From Bondarzewia mesenterica (Eukaryota; Basidiomycota; Agaricomycetes; Russulales; Bondarzewiaceae): a DNA stretch of 64,000 bases. Position 1 is the first letter of the stretch. Every line of letters starts with the position of its first letter. The position numbers and the translations under genes were made by a program. The DNA lies in the NCBI GenBank assembly GCA_004802705.1, contig SGPL01000114.1:1-64000 (forward strand), written 5' to 3'. The notes beneath the pieces were generated by a model that was given only the letters and a program-made list of their open reading frames with translations, searched no databases and was not told the DNA's origin. Shown here piece after piece: positions 37,074-50,320 of this stretch.

Positions 37074-38178
37074 GGCAGGTGACAGTAGTAGTGTATTTTG
37101 TACGACTCTGCCGTTTGCATTTGATGAAAATCGCTAGAACGGATGCCCGCGAAGATACATCAGCGAAGTATTTGTGTTGCCGATAGCTGCATCCAGATTC
37201 ACCTAGTTAAGTCAATGAAAACATGTATTAATCGTCAGGCTATCCCAACAAGGGAAAGAGGTCATAATGGGATGAACTGCACAGAGCTGATGGTACAGTA
37301 GTACTCACTTGCTGCCAAAGCCTGACTCTTGACTCGGATTGGTGCCGCAACCTGCCGCAACGCATCCGAACAAGACGGCTATTGATTACGTACTACTGAT
37401 TTAGTGGGTTTGAGTGCAGACGGTCACTTGCGGCGGCTCCTGGGCGGCTCTTGCCCTGGTTCTTGACTCGTTTCGTCAAAATCTTACTCGTTCGGCCAGC
37501 AGTACTAGTCGTGTATAATTCTGCATGCAAAAGAAGTACTTACAGTAAGTTTTTGAACAGATACTGTAATAGGTGTTTCTCACTCTCCTACATTCCACCG
37601 CCGGGTGACTAATTGCAAGACTGTCGCGACGACTCAGTGGAAACCATGATCTCGTTGTTATCAAAGAACGACATACACCTTCTATGACGGACTAACAAAG
37701 GAAACGTGACCGCGATATCTCGGTATTGAGTTGATCGATGATGAAAAGACCTTTTCTGTGTAAGTGTTCGCACCGACGATTCTTCTCCGGAGAAACCCAG
37801 AATGGTAAGTACGTATCGAGGCCTGAGGATTATAGGGCATTCGTTACTCTAACAAGCAGGAGTACAGGAAGGTCGAAGCTCATTCTGCTCGTGCTCAGTC
37901 ATTCGGTCAAGGTGGGTCCACGAAGCTACTTTTCAAGCCCTCATGTGAGTGTACTTATTTTTGCACTATCCCCGTTCCTTGACCATCATCGCGTGCGGCC
38001 GTCATAAGATCCTCTATTACCTGAGTCGGTGTTCGCGAACGCCTGAAATTGTATAAGGCTTCCTTTGCACCTGACAAGCTCAGCATCAACACCGGACCGT
38101 TTAACCCTCTGGCCTCAACGATGTATTCTCAACTTCTAGAACAGTGTCATTAAAAGGACGTTTGAACAAGGCATCGCG
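37074..38178. other. Intergenic region before the GH3 gene
   Basis: No gene recognised. A TATA-like GTATAAG is at 38051-38057, about 125 bp before the first GH3 ATG. Confidence 0.45.
38051..38057 (+). promoter_or_regulatory. TATA-like element of the GH3 gene
   Basis: GTATAAG about 125-145 bp upstream of the two candidate start codons. Confidence 0.35.
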
Positions 38179-40658
38179 ATGCTTGAAACCTTTAACATGG
38201 TACCCGTCTCTGTCAAAACTATCGCGGCCTTGTCAGCTCTTTATCAGGGTGCACTCGCTGTATTCCCCGACTGCATCAATGGACCTCTCTCTTCAAATTT
38301 GGTCTGTAGTACCAGTGTCAACTATCTCGACAGAGCCAGAGCCATCGTTGCTGAATTCACTTTGGACGAGCTAATCAACAACACGGTCAACGCTTCTCCT
38401 GGTGTCGAGCGTCTGGGACTACCAGCATATAATTGGTGGAGTGAGGCTCTGGTCTGCATCCATTGCGTTGCACAATGTAAGTTTTACTCACAGATGATAT
38501 CTAGCATGGCGTCGCAAGCAGCCCAGGATCACATTTCGCTCCGGTCGGCCAGGATTTCAGCTCGGCGACCTCCTTTCCACAGCCCATCCTCATGAGCGCA
38601 GCGTTCGATGACTCTTTAATTCATGCCATTGCAGAAGTTGTGGGTACGGAAGCCCGCGCTTTTGGTAACGCTGGCTGGGCTGGCCTCGACTTCTTCACTC
38701 CAAATATCAATCCTTTCAAAGATCCTCGCTGGGGTCGCGGGCAAGAGACCCCCGGAGAGGATCCTTTTCGTATCGCGCAGTACGCTTACCAGCTCGTGAC
38801 GGCCCTGCAGGGAGGCATCGATCCGCAACCATTCTTCAAAATTGTGGCCGACTGCAAACACTTCGCCGCCTATGACCTAGAGAATTGGGAAGGAAACGAT
38901 CGCAGAGGATTCAATGCCATCGTCTCTTTGCAGGACCTTTCTGAGTATTATACTCCTTCATTCCAAAGTTGCGTTCGCGATGCCAAAGTCGCGTCCATCA
39001 TGTGCAGCTATAACGCAGTAAATGGTGTTCCTTCCTGCGCCAATTCATACCTCCTCCAAGACATCATTCGCGATTACTTCGGGTTCGGCGAGGCCCAGTG
39101 GATTACTGGTGATTGCGCCGCTGTGGAGAGTATCTTCGACTTTCATCATTACACGTCCACCCTGGCCAACGCTTCCGCCGTCGCCTTGCATGCGGGCACA
39201 GATATTGACTGTGGAGACACGTACTCCACCAGTCTCGGTCAAGCCATTAATGAATCGCTTGTGACGGAAGCAGACATCCGGAAAGCGCTCGTACGACAAT
39301 ACGCATCTCTTGTCAGGTAAATACATGCATCTAGAATTTCGTCATTGGCTTAAATCCTCGTTCGCCATTTTTTCAGGCTCGGATTTTTCGATCCAGCAGA
39401 TTCCCAGCCATACCGCCAACTGGGCTGGAGCGATGTGAACACGCCAGATGCTCAGAACCTCGCCTACGTTGCAGCCGTTGAAGGCATCGTACTCCTCAAA
39501 AACGACGGGCTCCTGCCAATCTCTAATGCCACACAGAGCTTGGCGCTGATCGGACCTTGGGTAAACGCTACCACACAGATGCAGGGCAACTATGCAGGCG
39601 TTGCCCCATTCCTCATCAGCCCCCTCCAAGCTCTTCAAGAGGCCGGCTTTGACGTCACTTATCGCCTCGGTACCTCCGTGTCGACCAACGACACAAGCGG
39701 CTTCACGGATGCTGTTTCTGCAGCTTTGGATGCTGATCTCGTCGTATATATTGGAGGTGTTGATAATTCAGTAGAAGCGGAAGATCATGATCGCACAGCG
39801 ATTACCTGGCCCGGAAATCAGCTGGATTTGATTCGCCAGCTCGCCAACGTCGATAAACCGTTGATCGTGATTCAGATGGGCGGCGGTCAGGTCGATGACT
39901 CTGAAATTAAAGCTAACAGCTCGGTGTGTTTCTCTGCTTCACCATATATACTCTTATAAACTTTTCTTTTCTAGGTCAATGCCCTTCTGTGGGCTGGTTA
40001 TCCGGGTCAAAGTGGTGGTACCGCAATCGTCGACATTCTCACCGGTGCCAGGGCTCCCGCAGGACGCTTGCCCACCACCCAATATCCAGGTGACTACGTG
40101 AACCAAATTCCCATGACCGACATGTTCCTCCGACCGAACTCATCGTCCGGCTCTCCTGGTCGCACCTACAAATGGTATACAGGCACGCCGATATTCGAAT
40201 TCGGGTTCGGTCTGCACTACACGAACTTCAGTCTCGCGTGGAGGAACCCAAAGGCGTCGTATAATATACAGGACATCATTGCTGCCGCTAAGAGATCTCA
40301 CGTCCCATTCGTCGATCTCGGTCTGCTCGACACATTCCACGTCGAAGTGACGAACACTGGCAAGATGATGTCTGACTATGTCGCGCTCCTCTTCTCTAAC
40401 ACCACCGCGGGTCCATCTCCTGCGCCTCTCAAAGAACTGGTGTCATACACTCGTTTGAAGACCATCGCACCGGGGGATACGGCCATTGCGGCGCTGAACG
40501 TGACGCTTAATACAATTGCGCGGGTGGATGAAAATGGAAACCGCGTTCTGTATCCTGGGAAATACGAACTTTGGTTGGACACAATGGGAGAGATCAGGCG
40601 GACGATTGAGTTGACGGGGGAACGTTCTCAAATCGCGGATTGGCCACAGCCTGGATAA
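38179..40658 (+). CDS. GH3 exo-1,4-beta-xylosidase, secreted
   Basis: Releases xylose from xylo-oligosaccharides outside the cell. A signal peptide (SVKTIAALSALYQGALA) follows either of two ATGs, 38179 or 38197; the second gives the tidier signal peptide. The GH3 N-domain has YNWWSEALHGVASSPG, SFPQPILMSAAFDD and NPFKDPRWGRGQETPGEDP. CKHFAAYDLENWEGNDR and SIMCSYNAVNGVPSCAN follow. The nucleophile Asp is in WITGDCAAV. The C-domain has EGIVLLKNDGLLPIS, GGVDNSVEAEDHDRTA with the likely acid/base Glu, and ALLWAGYPGQSGGTAI. A fibronectin type III domain closes it (ending RSQIADWPQPG). Few introns. Fungal beta-xylosidases of this layout also often act on arabinose. Confidence 0.93.
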
Positions 40659-41004
40659 AGTGGTTTCCTTCGAGTTGGATATGGTTCCAGTGAATTTGTA
40701 GTTCTACAGATGACGTCCGGCATCTCGCTTATCGATGCAACTTTATATTCAAGCGCTAGGCTATTCGTTGGTGAAACAAAAGTGAAAACTTTCGCAAACA
40801 ATTGTTCAGTTGGCCTCTCTCAAAGTTACTCGATAGTCTCAGAGACAACGATCGCATGCAAATTGTATTCGACTTCGTCTGCGACGTCACCGTATCAGAT
40901 ACGAATAGGAAATATCCAATCGTCCAACGCACGGCGGGAAGATTTGCCATCAGTCAACGTCCTACCATGTCCCTTTTTTAAGTGAAAGAGCAGCTCTTGG
41001 ATAA
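40659..41004. other. Convergent intergenic region
   Basis: Between the GH3 stop and the P450 stop. No gene seen. Confidence 0.5.
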
Positions 41005-43451
41005 TTATTTGACAGAGGTGATCTTCATCGGCAGACTAGGCGGGCCTGTTCCATCAACAGTGGGGGTCGCAAAGTTATACATGTTCCACACGACGTTCTT
41101 GTCCGTTGCATCGAAGTTGAAGCGAGAGATCAAAAGGAAGAGAATAACCTCTGCAAATATTAAAAGGAACGGCAGTCAGTATCCACGAATGTATGATATC
41201 CTCGATCACAGTCAACGCAAACGTACTGATCTCAGTCTCTGCAAACTTAAAGCCGCTGCATGAGGCAATTGATTTCAGTCATTTCACTCGGATCAAGTGA
41301 CTAAACTGTCGTAGCGCACATGCAAGACCTCCCGCCACCCATGAATGTCATCCTACGAGACTCCTGTTCAGTCCTGGCATTTCACGATTCCATCCTTGAA
41401 GCACTCACATGTTTGAATAAACTCCCGGTAAAAATGCTTCCGCGACGCTATTCGGCATCGGTTCTAGCCATCTCTCAGGTCTCCACGCGTCTGCATCCGG
41501 TCCCCAAATGAGCGGGTCACGGTTCACGGCTGCAGCACCAATCACGACCATCGTCCCCGCCTTCACTGTGACGCGCTCGATGAATGATCCGTCTTTACCT
41601 TGAACGAAACGGGAAAGGGGCACAATGGCATCTTTCCTGGGCCTGAAAAGAAAATTATTCGCAAACCATGTGTTTTTGTGCTCTTTTGAGAAGGATCGAA
41701 CTTACACACGGTGCAGCTGCGTGACGGGAGCATACCTGTGAATTTCATTGTGTGCAACCAGTCAGAATTGGGAGCACAAAAACAATTGACATTGAAATCA
41801 TCTGTCAACTTACAAGCGTAGAGTTTCTTTGCAGACAGCACCGAGATATGGCAGAGCCATGAGATCATTGTAAGATAGATCAGAGCCCTCAGCGCGAGCT
41901 CTTGTTACCTCCTGTCGTAGTCTTTGCTGGCGCTCCTGGTCGAGAGCAAGAACGTGCAGGATGCGGGAGAGCGTGACAGATGTTGTATCATGACCGGCAA
42001 AGACGAGGGTGCTGAAACACCGAAGTAAATCACAATCATAATTATGTGGAAACGAACAAAATTCCTTACCCAATGTTAGAGATAATCTCATCATCAGTCA
42101 ATTTCCCCGATGCAGAAACCTTTTCATTCTCCCTGACTGAAGGCAATCGCAGCAAATCAGAAAATCCTAGAACTAGAAGTAGGTCCACCTACTCAGAATA
42201 CTGATCACATCTTTTCCCATTCCAACCATGGCTTCGGTCGCGTCATGGCCTTTTGAAAGGTCTTCCACACGTTTCTGGTATACTGCCGAGTTCGTCCCAT
42301 ATAGAAAGTAAATAATCTGCTTGAGTTTCCGAATGTTGGGATGCGGAGCGATTCCCGCTAGGAACCCGCGCAGACGAGGAGATCCAAATTTTACCAGATG
42401 CGGTATCATACGCATGAAGCCCTGCAACGGAAACGACAAGGGACTTTCTCGAAACCACCATGGGCTGCGCATAATCAGGAAATTGAAAAACGGTACATAC
42501 ATGAGCTGCTTTGCCGCCATCATATACTCGTTGGGCGGCGATTCATTCGTCAAGTCGTCAAACGAGACGCCGACGCCGGCCTGGCCGATGAGCTCCAAGG
42601 AAGTACGAGACATCCATATGAGTAGGTCAATCTCTGCCGAGCCCGCGTTGAGTTGCTCCGAAAGGCTCTCTTCCAGCTGCCAATGAAACCAAAAGACAGC
42701 ATCAGCCCGAGAGTTGAATACAAGTATTAGATCCATAGAATTGCCTTGTGACCGATGGCGTAAAATATCGGTATAATATCACGCATACGATGGGCAGAGA
42801 AGACGGCGTTGAGGATGCGACGCTGTTTCTTGTGAGCAAAACCTGGACAGAATAGAAGTCAAAACAAGAAGAAAACTAGGGAGGACTGATACTTGCCTGT
42901 AGAAGACAAAAGTCCACGACCCCAAAGCAGCTTGTTTCTCCTGGGAACAAAACTGCAGCGACCGTAACAAAAAGAGCCATGCTCAGTACCTACTCGATAA
43001 TCATCGGTGGCTCATCATAGATGAGCTCACGATCCTTCATGAGAATATGGCGCAGACCCTTTGGATCTGTTACGTACAACACGTCCTCCTATGCTTATCA
43101 TGAGCAACTAAGAACTCCATGGAGAAATTTATACGCGAACACATCACCCCCAGAAATCCTCGAAGCCTGACCGCAGTCCCATAGCTCACAATTTTCTTGA
43201 GATGAAAGTCCCATCCTTGAGAATGAAACAACTGATCAACATGTCCTAGCACCACCAATAATTCTCGATGCGTCAATGTCTTCATGCACCGCGTGGACCA
43301 CAGGAGCGCACTAACCTCTGAACCAGGACGGAGATGGAGGCCCCGGAAGATTCTCCAATGTCGAGCGCACGAAGCATCGCCTCCATAAACTCACAGCAGT
43401 GACGATCGCGAAGACAGAAACGCAAACTGGCAGGATGTGAAGTTGGGACAT
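41005..43451 (-). CDS. Cytochrome P450 monooxygenase 1
   Basis: ER-anchored heme monooxygenase. The first exon gives MSQLHILPVCVSVFAIVTAV (membrane anchor), then RSTLENLPGPPSPSWFR, the proline-rich hinge. Later parts are GWDFHLKKIVSYG, FAHKKQRRILNAVFSAHRM, WMSRTSLELIGQAGVGVSF, the I-helix AGHDTTS, the K-helix ETLRL, WGPDADAWRPERW and the heme loop TFMGGGRSCIGFKFAETEI, which is restored only by splicing. The Cys of that loop is the heme ligand. More than ten exons. Two introns begin with GC: 42896-42843 (GCAAGT) and 42744-42678. The C-terminus ends PSLPMKITSVK. The gene looks intact. Substrate unknown. Confidence 0.9.
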
Positions 43452-44628
43452 CGTGCAAGACACGACGAAGAGGAGAGTGGAGAAGTCTCATCCATGCCAA
43501 AGGTTCTGGAGGTCTTCCATACTTCCTATGACAAGTCGAATTCGGTGCGGTTTCTCGGAAGACTGTCCTATGCCAAATACTCACCATATCTTCGATCGCT
43601 GACGGACTTGGGACTACAGCGTTCCCAGAAAATAGCAAGCGCGTTCGCGGAGAATTCTACCTTCCGAACCTGATTGCAAGAATCACCCCTACCTCCAGGT
43701 CGCTGGTTGATTGTAGAGAGCTTGCTAAAATGGACTTGGACGCCCTAGCTCAAACTCGGAATCTCGGAGGGATCCGACCAAAGTCACCAATTGAACACGG
43801 ACGTACTTGCATCTTGTTACATGCCCTCGATCGAGGAGTACGTCGCCTTGGCACGTCGAAACGCGAAGAGATGCACGCAATGTGAACGGCGGAACATAAA
43901 CCCCACGTATCTACATTCGAAAGTCTCGGAAGCAGAACTCGAAGCTTGAAGCCCTGCGGCCCGCTATGTAAATAGGAGATCTAGAGACGAAGAAAGTCAA
44001 AAATAAGTAGACGGTCGAACGTAGAGTTCATTGAAGGGACAGACCCGAACCGACCACTGGCAGCTAAGTAAAGGTCAGAGTCTGGCTGCAGGATTGATGT
44101 AAACGAGCGTGTCAAAAAAACTGCGCGGCCGACAGCGGCGAGCCGACGACGCCCACAAACTTGCACAAGCCTAGCAACCGACTCAAATACCTACATATTG
44201 CATCAAGTTGGCATCAAGCACCCGCTCACACACCACTCACCATCAATCAAGCCACAAGTGAACCCCCTCAAAAGCAGGGAAAAACCCGACTCGACCGGGT
44301 CCATTACATTGATACTCCAACTGATGGAACATATGGATGTTACTTAACTATCTATCTATTCATTACAAATATGTTTGATGTTGTCCGGGGTGGACCGACG
44401 ACGACGACAGCGAAAGATGCGAACGAAAGCGCGAGTGAGTAAGTGTGATGGTGATGGGATATTTAGAGTGAAATGGTGTAAGCAAAGCAAGCAAGAAACG
44501 TGGGAGGAGAAATCGATGCATGTCGTCGCGTCAGGTCTCGGACCGTTTTATGGTCTATCGAAAACGCCCATATCTATACACGAAGTGGTAAAAGACGAAG
44601 AGGAAAGAACGGGAAGCGGGGAGGGCAA
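43452..44628. other. Intergenic region
   Basis: Between P450 1 and HMG-CoA synthase. ORFs here lack a recognisable family. Confidence 0.45.
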
Positions 44629-46375
44629 TTAGGCGATGGCGTACTTGCGCCTGTACTTGTCGTCGATGCTCTCGAGGTAATACGTGCCCGGCCAGATATG
44701 CTCGAGCGAGCCCTTAGGCTGATACGGCGCCGCGTTGTGGTTCTCCTCGCGCACCTGCAAACTCGACACGAACTCCTCGCACGGCACCACGCGCATCGTC
44801 TCCAACCTCTTGATCAAATCCATCTTCTCCCTGATCTCCGACGTATCGCCCTTGACGCGGAGCGTGAAGAAGCTGCTCGCGCACCCAGACCCGAACGCGT
44901 ACATCGAGACGCGCTTGCCATGGATCGCAGCGGGCTCGATGCTCGCGAGGAGCGACGCGAGACCACCGTAGAGCGACGCGGTGTACATGTTGCCGCATCG
45001 TGCGGCGCAACGCATCGACGGCGCGACGCGCGCGGCATAGTCTGCCTTGGAGAGCGCCATGAACGTCTTCTCAACCGTCTTGTCCGAGATCGACCGCTCG
45101 TACGGGAGCTCCGCCAACTCAGCCGGCACGGTAGTAAACTGCGTCTTGTGTGGCGCGGAGAGGTAATCATTGTACAACTGAGCGCAATCACCCCATCAAT
45201 ACACACGTCAAATGCGGGAAAAGGGTAAAGGAGACATACGAGTCGGGCGTGGCCTTTTTGGACCTGTTTGCCGTACGGCGAGTGGTATACGGTGTAGTCA
45301 ATGTCCTGCAATGTGAACACGGATTTGGGGTCAACGGGTTTTCCAGATCCGTTCTCTTCGGGAGCGTGGCCGTTCCCGTGCGCGCTCGCGAGTGCCTTGG
45401 TCGCGCTTGCAACTTTGGCCCGGAACGCTGAGTAGGCGCCGTCCATAGCGCGGATATAGGTGGACACGGAGAGCGGGCCGTCGACGGTCGGGTACTCAGA
45501 CGAGAGATCAGGTTTGTAGAAGTCGTACGTGTTGGCCATATACGTCCCGTGGATAGCTACGGGCTGTCGCATCAGCCGCACGCTCGCTGGCGCAAGAAAT
45601 GACGATAAAGAGAGTGAAAGGTAAACGTACGTTCAAAGACCAACGGCGCGTTGGGGCCGACCAAGATCGCACAGGCGCCGGCACCACCCACGGGGCGCGC
45701 ACCACCCTCCGCATACACAGCAATGTCACCGGCGAACACGATGGCGTTGCGGCCGTCCCAGCTGCGACTCTCGACCCAGTTGACGGCGTTGAAAAGGGCG
45801 TTGGTAGAGCCGTAACACGCGTTCTTCGAGTCGAGGCCCTCAATGTCGTGATTGCCCGATGCGGCGAAGAGGTCCATGAGCACCGTCTTGACCGACTTTG
45901 ACTTGTCAATGATCGTCTCGGTGCCGACCTCAAGGCGACCGATGGATTTCGGGTCGATGTTGTAGCGTTTCATGAGCGAAGAGACGACTGGAATGGAGCG
46001 GGAGGTTCGATTAGGGGCTTCGTTCCGTGGTTTGTGTGGTCAGTACGCACCGGTGAGGGCCATGGAGTTGATGTCTTCGCGGTCGTCGGCGAAGGCCATG
46101 TAAGACTGACCGAGACCGATGGTGTACTTGCCCTTGGAGACACCATCGAATACTTCGAGCTCTTCTTCCGAAATGCACTGTGTAACGGAGAAAAGAGGGG
46201 GAAAAACGCGTTTGATGAGGCATGGGAACGTATAGAACGAATGTTGGATGGTACGCACTCGTTTGGGGAAGTACATGTCCATGGCGAGGATGCCAACATC
46301 CTTGGGACGCGGACGCTCGCTCTGGACGTCGAAGACGGAGGGTGCGGTGGAGGTGGAGGGCGCTTGAATGGCCAT
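44629..46375 (-). CDS. ERG13: Hydroxymethylglutaryl-CoA synthase
   Basis: Condenses acetyl-CoA with acetoacetyl-CoA to HMG-CoA, the second step of the mevalonate pathway toward sterols and terpenoids. Starts [20 protein letters not shown], then [15 protein letters not shown]. The active-site loop is [19 protein letters not shown], with the nucleophilic Cys. [56 protein letters not shown] and [20 protein letters not shown] follow in order. The sequence ends [17 protein letters not shown]. Five exons with GT-AG introns. A TATA-like element (ATTTATATAT on the minus strand) lies at 46481-46490, about 106 bp upstream. Complete. Confidence 0.95.
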
Positions 46376-48006
46376 TGGAATGAAAATAAATTCAGGTAAA
46401 TGGAAGAGAGGGTGTGGAATGTGACGAGGAGGAGCAGGGAGAGCAGGGATGCGGGGACATGAGATGGAGTGGAGGGAGAGATATATAAATGAGGAGAGGA
46501 TGGTACGATGTGGTTATTGAATATTGCAAGGCTTATCGTCCGATGTTTTAGAAAATAAGGCAATCTTTCGGGGACGCTCGCATTTGATGCGACTCCCCAG
46601 GGAGAAAACAAATACAGATCAGATTCTACTTGGCAACTCGCTCTCTTTCCCTCTCGAGCTCCTCTCCTGACCCACTCGCCGTCTCTACCGGCTCACAGGC
46701 GAACAGCCTATCCCCTTTCCATTGGTCAAAGCACCGGATAACTGTCACCATTCGAGATGGTCGCATCTCTTTGTCTCCGAAACCATTTGACATCTGTCTT
46801 CATTGCCTGCAAATGTATCCTGGCAATACATCTTCGTTGCCTAAAAATTTCGCCACTTGATATTTAAAGCAGGACGACTGTCTGCTAGGTCTGTGTGTGA
46901 CAGATGAATTTTGCCACGAAATTCACCCCCATCTGGATTCTGGAAGCGTGCCGCAGCCACAAACCCGCATCGAAAGCTGATTGGTCGCCAATATATGAGT
47001 AGGCACGTACAGAAGCGTACAGAGGATCTCGGCCTGTATACACAAAATTACATACAAACTTACATGTTATCCATGGTCACCAGGAGCGATTGCACGTACG
47101 TACAATGTACATGGACCTGGACCTCCCTGGACATGCACGAAAACACATCGCTATCGTCTCGTATCGCTCGCGATCATCCTGCTCGCCTGCTCGGAGTCAA
47201 TCAGAACTTGCCAGTATGCGAGCTCCATTTTGACGTGTCTTGTCCCACCTGACATCCTACACTCCATTGCAGTAAAGAACATTGAGACATCTTGTCCATG
47301 TCGGACCCTGCACGACAACAAGTCACGAATCTGATATGATATGAATCTCAAACTCACTAGCTACTCATCTAAGATCTCTTGTTTTCCTCGGTCGCAGAAA
47401 TTTCCATCCACCACCGTAATTTTATGAAGAAGTCTTCCGATCCCCACCTGTGCTTCTGCATTCGGTACTTACATTTACAGACTTACAGCATGCACTCACA
47501 ATTCATGCATGCAACATAATTTGCGGGTCATGTTCTTTCCTTATTTCACCGCCTTGTTGACTGCAAGCAAGCCTAGCAAAAGCATGACCATCAGTCGGAA
47601 GCGAAGAGATATCGATATGAATCATATCCTACACGCATCATAAATACTATACATGATGCTGAACACGAGGCTGAACGACCGGCAATTTACGATGTCATGA
47701 GGGCCGAAACGCGATATCCTTCCAAAGTCCTATTATATACACACATACGTGGCGAGGCGGTAATGATACAACATACAGCTGCGACAATGCCCCGGGTGAG
47801 CACACACGCTATCGTACCGATCACAACACATAGACACGCACCTGGCAAGAGAGAGAAAGAGAATGCGTTGAAAACGATCCAAAGAACCCAAAACATCATA
47901 TCACATCACATCCTGGCGCGACGACGACGACAACGAATCCAAAGCGAGGGCGAGCGGGCGTCCGTGTTGAGCGGCCGCGATCCTTCAAATCCTCCCTTCC
48001 ACGCGA
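46376..48006. other. Intergenic region
   Basis: Promoter side of ERG13 and 3' side of the small membrane gene. Several short minus-strand ORFs (e.g. 47687-47899, hydrophobic) show no family or splicing support. Confidence 0.4.
46481..46490 (-). promoter_or_regulatory. TATA-like element of ERG13
   Basis: ATTTATATAT on the minus strand, about 106 bp upstream of the start codon at 46375. Confidence 0.45.
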
Positions 48007-48347
48007 TCAGGGCGACGCATGAAAGACGTGCAAGCTATCCTTCAAACTCGATTCTGGTCTCGCACCGATCAGCAACCATCCTACAAGTGCCACTGAAAAA
48101 CACGCTCAGGAAACCGCCGGACGCATTCAAAGACAATCACGAGTCGAAGAGGAAGGGGGAAGGCGGGAAGGGGAAGAGACGAGGAGATAATAGACTAACC
48201 CCTATTAGACCAGTATTTCCAGAAGCCGACGCCGACGAGGGCAGTCAGCACCCCGAGTCCTGCAACGCGCAGCGCGAGCGTGCGGTCGGCGGGGTCGAGC
48301 TCGAAGCTGGGGCTTTCAACGACGTCAAACATGCGTACTTGCGACAT
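48007..48347 (-). CDS. Small single-pass membrane protein (73 residues), two exons
   Basis: Exon 1 (48347-48200) encodes MSQVRMFDVVESPSFELDPA, then a hydrophobic helix (ALRVAGLGVLTALVGVGFW). The donor GTTAGT at 48199 and acceptor CTTGTAG ending at 48081 remove 119 nt. Exon 2 (48080-48007) adds GWLLIGARPESSLKDSLHVF and stops. The splice is phase 1 and in frame. If the intron is retained, the protein would end after YWSNRG at about 50 residues. The short acidic N-terminus, one helix and basic flank suggest a mitochondrial or ER membrane micro-protein. I do not recognise a family. Too short to be found by length-based ORF calling. Confidence 0.45.
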
Positions 48348-50320
48348 TGTGTAGAATATGTCTCTCCCAACTGCACTTTAGGTTCCCAATAATTCAATGG
48401 AGATGGATAAGATGTTTATGTCTATCGCGCCGCGGGGTAGTATCGATGTGGACGTGCGCGACAAAGTCGGCGGGTGACAGATGCGAGTGTATACCTGGTT
48501 TGATGGAAGGAGAAAGGGAGAGTCAGCAGAAGGGGGAGACAACTGGGCTTTTATCCGATGCCACCAGATCTCCATTTGAGCGACTGAGGACCTCTTCGGG
48601 CTCCGCGTTTCGCGGCATTCAACCAGCCCTCGTTCTAACTTCTCACCTCTTGCTTTCCCTTTCAAGCTTCTTACTTACTCACAGTCATATTTTCCACCCC
48701 TCAAGACTTCATTTTCAACATTGCACTTGAACTTTGTCTCGCAGGCGCTCGTGCATAGCTTTGAAGCGTATCAAAGTTTCCTTCAAATTCGAGGCGCGCG
48801 CTCGTCTTAAATTGGCCTGTCTCGTAAGGACTCGCAGATACCACGGCCGCGGATACCGAGCTCCTAGTTGAAACCGATCAAAACGACGGGCTTTGCACTC
48901 TGGTATATATATAAAAAGCCGACCGTCAACGGTGCTTCATGCGCTCCTACTTACCATGAAGGCGCTCTGCCTGCCAAGTACGCCACCGCTAGATATGCCA
49001 ACCGGCCAACATTCAACGTTCATTGCATGCGGGTGTGTAGCGTATCCGGAAAGTATGCGATGAGCGATAGCGGCGACACCACAGAATCGGTCTCGCGTAT
49101 TCATGGATCTACACGAAGTTACGTCGTGCGTGACGCCTCGATCTTCGCTTCCGAGCCCATCCACGCACCGAATAAAAATGGCTCTGACAATGTCTATGTA
49201 ACTTAGGACCTTGTTCGGGATCCGGGAAATACTTCGTGGAACCCGGCAATAGAACACGCCTTCTCTCTCTCACTCCAAAGCGATTGTATCTTCCATCCGA
49301 GTCAAGTTAGCTCACGCAACACTAGCGGTGAGTGACTACAGATCAATTGCTTGTTCGGCAGGCGCCACGCCTTCGCGTCCGTTCACAAGGAACCTCCCAA
49401 TCTAACTTATCGCTCTAACCAATCTCCCATTCCACGAGCGAGCGAGTTCTCCTCCAATTCATATTCTTATCTTCGCTCCACAGCTCACCCCTTCCAACAA
49501 TAATCGAGAACCCATACAATCGAGAACACCGACACGTGCCCTGTAGGTAAGTATCAGCGACTGGTGTCTTTCTACCATATCGCGCCGCCGTCACAGTATT
49601 GCTATCAGCATCAGGCTTGACTACCGCGCAGAGCCGACCGATAGGCCAATCATACTCCTAACTTATTTTGTAAGTTATAGTGATACACAATGCCGATGGT
49701 GGTGAGTTCCAACACAAGGCGCGCGCCTATCGGTCCCTCCAGGTGTTGCTGCTTAATCCTGCGAGTTAGGATTTAGGAGCGACAAACGGCTTCTCGACGA
49801 CCGACATGATACCCATTGGGCGCTATGCATGGCGAAGCAACCCAGCTCTCATCTATAATGCCTGTGTACAGACATCCTATATCCCGAGTCCCGCCACCAA
49901 CGTCTCCTAACCCGTATCTACTCCTCATTCATAGGTTTGTTTGTGAAAATCAATAAGTTTGTTTTTGAGTTAGGCCGTTCCGCGCCTCCGCGTTATCCCA
50001 ACCCTCCTGCTCGCGCCACTGGGCACAGCACAACACAGTCTTTGAATTCCATGACCGTCCAGCGGATGGGAGCAACCTGAGCCTGGAGTTCCCGCTTTCA
50101 TCCCCCCATTTATTGGTACATACGGTATGTGGCTTGCAGGTCCGGGTCGGCCTTCCTTTTATTTTCTAGCATGCTTCTTCGCATGCATTCGAGCTCCTAA
50201 ACAATGAATCACATTTTTGGCTACATACTCCTCGAAGTTCTGACAGCAAGCGACCTATGGAAGACTTTTTCAAGGTGTCCAAACCCTATCGAAAAGTCAA
50301 CACTCTCACCACACCCTCCG
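48348..50320. other. Long intergenic region
   Basis: Nearly 2 kb between the small membrane gene and P450 2. No ORF with family resemblance. A donor-like GTAAGTATC near 49550 could belong to a noncoding transcript, but no mate is convincing. Confidence 0.4.

Noticed and set aside
44500..45228. 242-codon plus-strand ORF at the end of ERG13
   Set aside because: Antisense shadow of HMG-CoA synthase with Arg/His-rich composition.
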